DNA of 9,162 nucleotides from an uncultured Eubacteriales bacterium (GTDB lineage: Bacteria; Bacillota_A; Clostridia; Christensenellales; Aristaeellaceae): the NCBI GenBank assembly GCA_902795555.1, contig CADBLV010000343.1:1-9162 (forward strand). Reading direction: 5' to 3'. The position numbers and the translations under genes were made by a program. Under the pieces are notes generated by a model. The model saw nothing but the letters and a program-made list of their open reading frames with translations. It did not search any database and was not told the DNA's origin. The first letter of the stretch is position 1. Each line of letters opens with the position of its first letter. Below are positions 1-6,917 of the stretch, piece after piece.

Positions 1-410
1 CGGAATGTCCTTCAGAAGCAGCACCGGCCCCGTGTATTCCGGCAGGAGCTCAAGCAGGCTTTCATCCGTGATGAGCAGCTTTGCCTTTGCGTCGTTCACC
101 ATATACCGCAGGCGCTCCGGGGGATAGCCCGGATCCAGAGGCTGATAGGCCGCGCCGGCTTTCAGGGCGCCCAGGGCTGTCACCGCCATGTATTCGCTGC
201 GGGGAATCAGGATCGATATCACGTCCTCCGGGCCGATGCCGAGATTCCGCGCGTATGCCGCGATCCGATCGCTGAGGGCGTCCAGCTCCCGGTACGTCAT
301 CCGGTTTTCGCCGCAGATCAGGGCCGTTCTTTCGGGATTCTGTCCGGCAGCGCGGCGGAACAGCGTCACGATGTCCGTCTCCTCCACCGGTTTTTCCGTA
401 TGGTTGAAAC
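1..410 (-). repeat. NRPS A-domain N-terminal repeat, copy 2 (second module)
   Basis: This stretch aligns without any gap to 3028-3437 at a constant offset of 3027 bp. A hand count gives about 55 mismatches in 410 bases, about 87% identity. It includes one uninterrupted identical block of about 53 bases (221-273) and another of 30 bases (181-210). It encodes the N-terminal part of adenylation domain A2, including MTYREL and ALKAGAAYQPLD. The match is cut by the window edge and may continue to the left. Confidence 0.85.
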
Positions 411-3400
411 CCTTCAGCTCCGTCCGCCGCTCTTCCGTCAGCAGGGAGATCTGCTCCGGTTTTTCATTTCGCAGCAGCGCCCGCAGGACGGTTTCCATGC
501 TTTCCATGATGGAGCGGATATGCCATTCCTCATACCGTTCCGTGGCATATTCACAGCCGATCCGGAAGCCATCCTCCGTGTCGAAGACGAAGAAGGTCAG
601 GGCGGCTTTCACGGCCTGGGGCCGGATTTGTTTGCTTTCCGCCGGATGACCGCCTACGGTGAAGGCCGTCCCGATGGATCCTTCATAAACAAACAGAATG
701 TCGGCCCGGACGCCGAAGGTTCGGGAAACCTCCGCGAAGGAGTAAATGTCGTTCGCCATGGAATCGGAGAGCTGATGCCCCAGGCGGCTGACAAAGTCCC
801 GCCCGCTTTCGCCGGCGCTGATCCGGCAGACCACCGGCAGCGTATGCACAAACATGCCCACCGATTCGGCCAGCCTGGAATCGTTCCGGCCGTTGTATAC
901 CGTAGTATAGACGCAGTCCTTCCGGCCCAGGAACCGGGCCAGGGTCAGCCCGAAGGCCGCGTTCATCAGCGCGTTGACGGTGGTTTTTCCCTCCCGCAGG
1001 AAACGCTCCGTCTCCTGCCGGTTCAGGGTGATATACCGATCCAGGAGCCCGGTTTCGCTCCGGGCTTCATTCCGGTCCCGGACGGGCAGACAGTCCGGAT
1101 CCACATCCCTCAGCAGCTCTTCGTACCAGGCTTTTGCCTCTTTGTATTCCGATCCCCGGCGCAGCTGCTCCTCGTCCAGCGCCGCCTCATAGCCGGTGTA
1201 GCTTTCCTTTTTCAGCGTTTCACCGCCGTAGGCCTTTTCCAGATCCCGCATGAAGATACCCAGGGATTCCCCGTCGAAAACCAGATGGTGGAAGTCCAGA
1301 AACAGGTGGTTCACATCTTCGTCGTGAATCAGCGCAATGCGGGCCAGCGGCTCCTTCATCAGCCTGAACGGCCGCACCAGACCGGCAAAGCCCAGGGGCA
1401 GCGCGCTCTTTTCCGTCTCTTCAATTTCAGGGGCGGCATCATCATCGCGCACCATCGTGATTTCTCCGCCGGATCCGGCGGCCAGGCGGGCCTTCAGGAA
1501 AGGATGAGCGTTTACCGCGGAGACCAGCGCTGTTTTCAGGCGTTCCATGTCCACGGCCGGATCCAGCTTCAGCAGCAGCGGAATGTTGTAGGCCGTCGAA
1601 TTCGGGCTGGCCAGGCATTCCACATAGACGCCCTGCTGCACACCGGAGAGCGGATAGGATTGCCGGACGGCATTGCAATGGCCGTTTTCCGCCGCTTCGG
1701 AGATATGTCCGAAATACGCCGCGATATCCCGCACCGTATGCAGATCTTTCATTTCCCGGGTGCGCACAGTGCGCCGGAAAGCTTTGCTCAGTAGCACGCT
1801 CAGCTGCATCGCCCCCAGGGAAGTCAGCCCCGCATCCTCCAGATCCGTTGTGACACCGAAATCCCGATGTCCCAGCGCCTCCGCCGCGCAATCGAAGACC
1901 AGACGCTCCGCATCCGTAGCCGGCGCTTCATGGGAAGCCTCCTCCCGCCGGGGCTTCGGCAGGGCCCGCCTGTCGACCTTCTGATTCTGAGTCAGGGGAA
2001 TCGCGTCCAGCTGCATGGTTACGGAAGGAACCATATAGGACGGCTTTCGCTCCCGGATGAAGGCGTTCAGAGACGGGACGTCCACCGGAACGCCGGACAC
2101 CACATAGGCCGCCAGATACTTCATACCCGTGCGTTCATCCGCAAAAGCCGCGACCGTCGCATCGGTGATCCCCGGATATTCCCGGATGACGCCTTCCACT
2201 TCCGCCAGTTCGATCCGGAATCCCCGAACCTTGACCTGCCCGTCGTTCCGGCCGATGAAATCAATCCGGCCGTCCCCCAGGCGGCGCACCACGTCACCCG
2301 TTCGATAGACCCGGTCAAACCCGGGCTCGCGGCAGAAGGGGTTGGGAATGAAGACCTGAGCCGTTTTCTCCGGCAGGTGCAGGTATCCCCGGCCTACACC
2401 GAGGCCCGCGATCCACAGTTCGCCGGTCGCGCCGGGCGGCAGTTCATGCCCTCCTTCGTCTACCACATATACTTTGGCATTGGTGATCGGGAAGCCGATG
2501 GGAACCCTGTCATAAAGCCTGTCCACTTTCTGTCCGGTGGTCATGCAGGTGCATTCCGACGGGCCGTAACCATTGATGAGGGTATATCCCTTCGGCGGTT
2601 CCACCGGCACCAGTTTTTCTCCGCCCACCGTCATGTGGGTGATGCCGCTGTCCGGGAACCGGGCCGCGTACATCCGGCCCATCTGGGTCGTCATGAACAC
2701 GTGGGTCACGCCGTTGTCCGTATAATACTGATTCAGAAGCAGGAGATCCATCCGCAGCTCTTCCGGCACGACGCAGACCGTTGCTCCGGTCGTCAGCGCG
2801 GGCCACATGTCAAACGCGTTGGCATCAAAACCGAAGCTGGCGTAAGCCGCCACCACGGATTCAGGCGTCAGGCTGTAATACTCCCGATACCACAGGCAGA
2901 GATTGACAAAGTTCCGATGGGTCAGCATGACTCCCTTCGGCTGGCCGGTGGTTCCGGAAGTATAGAGCAGGATGAACAGGTTCTCCGGCTTCAGCCCGGT
3001 TTCGGGGATCCCGCTTTCCGGCAGCGACGGAATGTCCTTCAGAAGCAGCACCGGCCCCGTGTAATCCGGAAGCAGATTTCGCAGGTTTTCATCCGCGATG
3101 AGCAGCTTTGCCTCCGCGTCGTTCACCATATACTGCAGCCGCTCCGGGGGATAGCCCGGATCCAGGGGCTGATAGGCCGCTCCCGCCTTCAGGGCGCCCA
3201 GAGCCGTCACCGCCATGTATTCGCTGCGGGGAATCAGAATGGAGATTACGTCCTCCGGGCCGATGCCGAGATTCCGCGCGTATGCCGCGATCCGATCGCT
3301 CAGCCTGTCCAGTTCCTGATACGTCATCCGGTTTTCAGCGCAAATGAGGGCGGTCCGCTCGGGATACCGCTTCGCGCTTCGGCGGAACAGCGTCACAATG

Positions 3401-4698
3401 TCCGTTTCCTCCACCGGCTTTTCGGTTCGGTTGAATCCGTCCAGCATACGCGCGCATTCATCGGAAACCGGGATGATCTCCCGAAGCGTTTCTCTGACAA
3501 AGAACTCCCGTACGATCTGCACATAGGTCTCCATGAAACTTTCGGCCCAATCCCTGCTGTAGCTGTCGCTCCGGAATCCCAGATGAATCCGGTATCGTCC
3601 CGGCGCGTCCTGGCTCACTTCGAGAAGCAGGGGCACAGCTTCAATATGCGCCTCATCATAGATCCGCTCCACATCCACGTTCCACCCGCTGATCAGTTCC
3701 TCCTTCATCAGCTTCCCGTGGTAACCAAACGAGATTTCCGGCTTCAGCCCGAAGGTTTCCGCCAGTTTCAGATAGGGATATCGCGCAAAAACGCGGCTTT
3801 TTTCCTGTTGTTCCTGCACCTGCTTCAGGAAGCTGTCGACCTTTTCCGGGTCTTTCAGGTTCATCCGCACGGGCATGGTGCGCACGAGCATCCCTACGGT
3901 GTTCGCGGTTGCTTCGTCACGCCCGGCGGCAATCGTGTTAAACAGGATATCCTCCTGCCCGGTAAAAACCGAAACCAGATATCCGAAGGCCGCGGTGAAA
4001 AACGCGGAAGTCGAACACCCCGCCCGATGCCGCAGCGCTGAAAACGCGCTTTCGTCCAGCTCCGCATAGCGGGTCAGCCATCCCTGACTTCGGGTTTCAT
4101 CCCATCGGTCGGGTTCCGGCGCACAGCCCGGCTCGCAGCCGGTCAGCAGATTCTGCCAGTAGGCCAGCGCCTCACCGGCCTGGGCGGACTGAAGCCAGCT
4201 TTCCTCTATCTCTGCCAGCTCAAACAGACTCACGCGCTCCTTCTCCGGCTCCCCGCCGTCGATCGCCCGGCGCACGTCTTGTTCGAGGACTCTTCCGCTT
4301 GTTCCGTCGAACACCAGATGATGGATATCCTCGAACAGGCAGGTTTCCGACGGCGTGACGTAGATTTCGAAGCGGGCCAGCTTTCCTCCGTTTAAGTCAA
4401 AGGGGCGGACAAGCGATTTCTTCCGCCCGGCAAACTCCGCGTCGCTCATGGTATATACCGGGACCTCCGGCGGCGTTTCGTCGGTCTTCAGATAAACCGT
4501 TCCGTCCTGATCTTCCGTCAGCACGGCATTGAGCGCGGGATGCGCGGCCACGGCCTTCAGAACCGCGTTTTTCAGCTGATCCGGGTCTGTGGACTGGTGA
4601 ATGTGCCCTAAAAAGGGAAGATTGTATATGGTTGATTCGGGAAAGGCGATACATTCAAGATAGAGGCCCTGCTGGGCGCCGGTCAGTTTTGCTTTCAC
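1..4698 (-). CDS. Non-ribosomal peptide synthetase, domains C-A-T-C-A (3' end beyond the left edge)
   Basis: Multimodular NRPS; 1566 codons in the window with no stop. Domains by residue: condensation C1 about 5-430 (HHLVFDG at 126-132); adenylation A1 about 440-910 (MTYQEL 458; ALKAGAAYQPLD; YTSGTTGQPKG 579-589; FDANAF with D625; YGPSE 711; GELWIAG; YRTGD 798-802; QKVDR with Lys907); carrier T about 925-1000 (phosphopantetheine Ser960 in AGLTSLGAM); C2 about 1012-1440 (YPLSGVQQG 1015; HHLVFDG 1137-1143); A2 from about 1450 (MTYREL 1467), cut before its YTSGTTG loop. An NRPS of this order activates amino acids as adenylates, loads them on the carrier and condenses them in the cytoplasm. No epimerase lies between T1 and C2, so an L-residue donor is expected. 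GTG at 4698 was chosen because GGGAG lies 8 nt upstream; the in-frame GTG at 4707 lies too close to the same site. An in-frame TGA at 4723-4725 bounds the N-terminus. The product is unknown. Confidence 0.95.
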   Translation of the reverse strand, partial: MKAKLTGAQQGLYLECIAFPESTIYNLPFLGHIHQSTDPDQLKNAVLKAVAAHPALNAVLTEDQDGTVYLKTDETPPEVPVYTMSDAEFAGRKKSLVRPFDLNGGKLARFEIYVTPSETCLFEDIHHLVFDGTSGRVLEQDVRRAIDGGEPEKERVSLFELAEIEESWLQSAQAGEALAYWQNLLTGCEPGCAPEPDRWDETRSQGWLTRYAELDESAFSALRHRAGCSTSAFFTAAFGYLVSVFTGQEDILFNTIAAGRDEATANTVGMLVRTMPVRMNLKDPEKVDSFLKQVQEQQEKSRVFARYPYLKLAETFGLKPEISFGYHGKLMKEELISGWNVDVERIYDEAHIEAVPLLLEVSQDAPGRYRIHLGFRSDSYSRDWAESFMETYVQIVREFFVRETLREIIPVSDECARMLDGFNRTEKPVEETDIVTLFRRSAKRYPERTALICAENRMTYQELDRLSDRIAAYARNLGIGPEDVISILIPRSEYMAVTALGALKAGAAYQPLDPGYPPERLQYMVNDAEAKLLIADENLRNLLPDYTGPVLLLKDIPSLPESGIPETGLKPENLFILLYTSGTTGQPKGVMLTHRNFVNLCLWYREYYSLTPESVVAAYASFGFDANAFDMWPALTTGATVCVVPEELRMDLLLLNQYYTDNGVTHVFMTTQMGRMYAARFPDSGITHMTVGGEKLVPVEPPKGYTLINGYGPSECTCMTTGQKVDRLYDRVPIGFPITNAKVYVVDEGGHELPPGATGELWIAGLGVGRGYLHLPEKTAQVFIPNPFCREPGFDRVYRTGDVVRRLGDGRIDFIGRNDGQVKVRGFRIELAEVEGVIREYPGITDATVAAFADERTGMKYLAAYVVSGVPVDVPSLNAFIRERKPSYMVPSVTMQLDAIPLTQNQKVDRRALPKPRREEASHEAPATDAERLVFDCAAEALGHRDFGVTTDLEDAGLTSLGAMQLSVLLSKAFRRTVRTREMKDLHTVRDIAAYFGHISEAAENGHCNAVRQSYPLSGVQQGVYVECLASPNSTAYNIPLLLKLDPAVDMERLKTALVSAVNAHPFLKARLAAGSGGEITMVRDDDAAPEIEETEKSALPLGFAGLVRPFRLMKEPLARIALIHDEDVNHLFLDFHHLVFDGESLGIFMRDLEKAYGGETLKKESYTGYEAALDEEQLRRGSEYKEAKAWYEELLRDVDPDCLPVRDRNEARSETGLLDRYITLNRQETERFLREGKTTVNALMNAAFGLTLARFLGRKDCVYTTVYNGRNDSRLAESVGMFVHTLPVVCRISAGESGRDFVSRLGHQLSDSMANDIYSFAEVSRTFGVRADILFVYEGSIGTAFTVGGHPAESKQIRPQAVKAALTFFVFDTEDGFRIGCEYATERYEEWHIRSIMESMETVLRALLRNEKPEQISLLTEERRTELKGFNHTEKPVEETDIVTLFRRAAGQNPERTALICGENRMTYRELDALSDRIAAYARNLGIGPEDVISILIPRSEYMAVTALGALKAGAAYQPLDPGYPPERLRYMVNDAKAKLLITDESLLELLPEYTGPVLLLKDIP
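3028..3437 (-). repeat. NRPS A-domain N-terminal repeat, copy 1 (first module)
   Basis: Partner of 1-410, in the same orientation and the same reading frame, encoding the N-terminal part of adenylation domain A1. Identity fades just upstream in the coding sense, where the condensation domains C1 and C2 are only moderately alike. The similarity is therefore concentrated on the A-domain N-terminus rather than spread over the whole module. This fits module duplication followed by divergence of the C domains, or a later gene conversion between the A domains. Confidence 0.85.
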
Positions 4699-4706
4699 CG
4701 TTTTCA

Positions 4707-4713
4707 CTCCCTC
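4707..4713 (-). promoter_or_regulatory. Ribosome binding site of the NRPS
   Basis: The minus strand reads GAGGGAG here. Its GGGAG part sits 8 nt before the GTG at 4698, and the GAGG core sits 11 nt before it. The upstream in-frame GTG at 4707-4705 overlaps this site and has only 2 nt to GAGG, so the downstream GTG is the better start. Confidence 0.65.
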
Positions 4714-4800
4714 TTTATGACTTCAGTCTTTTATACGTCAGGATCTTTTTTACGGCAGTACCTTTTTTCTTCAGTTACTGGGCGTTATTTGGGATAGCGT

Positions 4801-4829
4801 ATTATATCATACAATCGGCGCTGTCACAA
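4801..4829 (-). promoter_or_regulatory. Sigma-A-type promoter with extended -10, reading into the NRPS
   Basis: On the minus strand the -10 hexamer is a perfect TATAAT (4801-4806), preceded by the extended -10 TG (TGATATAAT). The -35 hexamer TTGTGA (4824-4829) matches 4 of 6 bases of TTGACA. The spacer is 17 bp (4807-4823). Transcription would begin near 4794, giving a leader of roughly 95 nt before the GTG at 4698. I saw no strong hairpin, uORF or riboswitch-like structure in that leader. The region is AT-rich compared with its GC-rich flanks, as expected for a real promoter. Confidence 0.8.
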
Positions 4830-4869
4830 AAACAGGATCGCGTAAAAATCTTCCGAGGGGGATATTCGA

Positions 4870-6819
4870 TCAGGACTCCGTTCGGAAGGAGAGATACAGT
4901 CTGTTCCTGTCATCCTTTCGCTCGTATCGCATGGAGGAAGCGGACCGGCGGATGATATTCAGCCCCATACCGCCTTCGTCAAGCTCATCAAATGTTTTTT
5001 CCTCTGCCTTCACGGCTGTCGGATCATAGGGGATTCCGTCATCCGTAAAAGTCAACTGAAGCTCAGCGCCCAGCTTTCTGCAGGAGAAAGCCAGCGTCTT
5101 TGCGCCTGAATACGCAACGATGTTCGAAAGCAGTTCGTCGCATACAAGCAGGGCCCTGCGGGTGTCAGGCGTATTTCCGGCCGTTCTGAAGACGATTTTT
5201 TTGATTTTGTCAAAGGAAGACAGATCGACAGGGAGCGCGCTCATGCTGTCGTCCGACCGGCGCAGGACCAGCACCGCCATGTCGTCAAAAGGCTCACTGC
5301 CGTCGCAGAACTGCCCTACGGCGTGACTGACACGGATCACCGGATCATCCTCCGATCCTTCTTCCGCCGAAGGCGCCTGAACCGCATTCAGCAGCCGGTC
5401 CGTTCCGAAAAACGCATGCTGCGGATTCACAGCTTCCGTTACGCCGTCTGTATAGAGCAGGATGCCTTCTCCGTCGGAGAGCTGCAGGCTTTCATCCCGG
5501 AATTCTGCGTCTTCAAACAGCCCCAGGGCCATTCCGCTGCTCGGATGCAGATATTCCGGCTTTTCGGCCAGCAGCACGGGAAGGGTATGTCCGGCGTTTG
5601 CATAGCGAAGCACACCGGTCTGCGGATTCAGGACGGCCGCGAAAACGGTCGCGAACAGGCCTTCCGGATTCTGGGCACACAGTTCGTCATTGGCCTGGGT
5701 CAAAGCTTCCGCGGGGCTGAGCCCGAAGAGCAGCTTTTCCCGGATGATGGTCTTTGCCATGGCCATGAAAATCGCCGCGGAGATGCCCTTGCCGGAAACG
5801 TCGCCGATAAAAACGCAGACGCTGTTTTCTCCCTGCGGGAAGCAGTCGTAAAAATCACCGCCGACTGCTCTGGCGGGGCGGGTCAGGGCATGAATCCGGT
5901 ATCCGCTGCCTTCCCGGGTGAACTGTTCGGGCACCAGACCGTTCTGGATCCGGCGGGCTACCTCCAGCTGCATATTGGTCTGAACCTGTTCACGGGTCAG
6001 TTCCTCAATGCCTTCCGTATATGCGATGATATCATCCGTCATCTTTTCAAAGGATTCCGCAATTTCCCCGATCTCATCCCGGGAACGGATATTCAGCGGT
6101 TCCGGTTTCGTGCGGCTGTTCCTGGCAAAGCGCTTCATGCTGTCAGACACTTTTTTGATCGGGGAGATGATCCTGCGCCTCACAAGGAGCAGAAGCAGCA
6201 GGAAGCCCAGAATCAGGGCAGCTGCGGGCAGGAGGATATCCATCAGGAAATCCCGCATGATCAGTCCGAATTCCATGTGAGGATTGCTGACCATACAGAT
6301 GACGACGGGATCGGAAACGCCGGTGGTTTGATTCTGATAGGGGACATACCACAGGAGCCGGTTTCTGGCTACCTGCCGGGTTACAGTGTCTGAGTCGCCC
6401 AGGGCTGCGGTTTCCATGGCCTGTTGCGAATCCGACACGATGCTTCCGAGAGATTCAAAACCGGGTGAGGTATGATCCAACGTGCTGTCGGGCGTGATGA
6501 TCAGAATGTTGGCGTGCTCATGAGCTTCGGGACTGACTGTGGCGATGGTGATCATTTCCAGACCGAAACTGCGACAGATGCCCTGTGTGGCGTGCGTCAG
6601 CCATTTATATCTTTCGTTCTGCTGATTTACCAGGGCGTCCAGACCGTAATGATCAATGATGCCGGAAAGAATGACCGCACAGTTATAGGCATCGCTTTCC
6701 TCCCGGTCGAGGATCGCCTGCCAGGTGCTGTGATAGTTCCAGCCTACTGCAACCAGCAGCGTCAGGGCCAGGATGCCGGCGAAACACAGGATTAACCAGC
6801 GGTTGATCGATTTTTTCAT
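4870..6819 (-). CDS. Membrane SpoIIE-family serine/threonine phosphatase with sensor, HAMP and C-terminal anti-sigma-type HATPase domain
   Basis: Predicted receptor phosphatase of the partner-switching type, 649 residues from ATG 6819. By residue: KKSINRW and TM1 about 7-28; extracellular sensor about 29-190, resembling a single Cache/PAS-like fold (inferred); TM2 about 195-214; HAMP about 215-266; PP2C/SpoIIE domain about 295-520; HATPase about 530-649. Metal-binding motifs are intact: GGDFYD (Asp322, Asp325), GDVSGKG (Asp340), YTDG (Asp458) and FDD (512-513). The HATPase shows an N-box ELLSN (562-566), a G1 box DDG (593-595) and a G2 loop GGMGLNII (616-623). In known families such phosphatases dephosphorylate STAS proteins and such ATPases phosphorylate them or bind sigma factors; here both are in one chain and no STAS protein is in view. 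The start is uncertain: the frame is open to a TTG at 6921 (683 aa), with other starts at 6903 (GTG) and 6834 (ATG). I prefer 6819 because it gives a normal Lys-Lys signal anchor, with a weak GGATGG upstream. No clear terminator follows. Confidence 0.93.
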   Translation of the reverse strand: MKKSINRWLILCFAGILALTLLVAVGWNYHSTWQAILDREESDAYNCAVILSGIIDHYGLDALVNQQNERYKWLTHATQGICRSFGLEMITIATVSPEAHEHANILIITPDSTLDHTSPGFESLGSIVSDSQQAMETAALGDSDTVTRQVARNRLLWYVPYQNQTTGVSDPVVICMVSNPHMEFGLIMRDFLMDILLPAAALILGFLLLLLLVRRRIISPIKKVSDSMKRFARNSRTKPEPLNIRSRDEIGEIAESFEKMTDDIIAYTEGIEELTREQVQTNMQLEVARRIQNGLVPEQFTREGSGYRIHALTRPARAVGGDFYDCFPQGENSVCVFIGDVSGKGISAAIFMAMAKTIIREKLLFGLSPAEALTQANDELCAQNPEGLFATVFAAVLNPQTGVLRYANAGHTLPVLLAEKPEYLHPSSGMALGLFEDAEFRDESLQLSDGEGILLYTDGVTEAVNPQHAFFGTDRLLNAVQAPSAEEGSEDDPVIRVSHAVGQFCDGSEPFDDMAVLVLRRSDDSMSALPVDLSSFDKIKKIVFRTAGNTPDTRRALLVCDELLSNIVAYSGAKTLAFSCRKLGAELQLTFTDDGIPYDPTAVKAEEKTFDELDEGGMGLNIIRRSASSMRYERKDDRNRLYLSFRTES

Positions 6820-6917
6820 CCGAATGCCATCCATCTGTCCGGGACGGCCGGCTTCAGTCTGACGGCCGAACTCCGAGATGCCTTTCTGCTGCTCATTTTT
6901 CACGCAGATCCAGAAGG

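Noticed and set aside
400..1794. Long plus-strand open frame (464 codons)
   Set aside because: It lies wholly antisense to the NRPS, shows no recognisable domain and is rich in Gln, Arg, His and Pro, as expected of a shadow of GC-biased codons. The minus frame carries conserved NRPS motifs throughout.
1867..4041. Long plus-strand open frame (724 codons)
   Set aside because: Antisense to the A1, T1 and C1 regions, low-complexity His/Arg/Gln/Pro composition, no family likeness. Length alone is explained by few antisense stops in GC-rich coding DNA.
4732..4794. Possible attenuator or riboswitch in the NRPS leader
   Set aside because: Only weak stems of 4-5 bp (CAGTA/TACTG, GACT/AGTC) can be drawn and no known riboswitch core or leader peptide is seen.
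4830..4872. Possible terminator after the phosphatase gene
   Set aside because: Only a 5-bp GATCG/CGATC pairing with a long loop is present and the T-run is not placed after a stable stem. I cannot support a terminator, so read-through into the NRPS remains possible.
5323..6393. Plus-strand open frame of 356 codons opposite the phosphatase
   Set aside because: The opposite strand encodes intact PP2C, HAMP and TM segments; this frame has no domain and no ribosome binding site of note.
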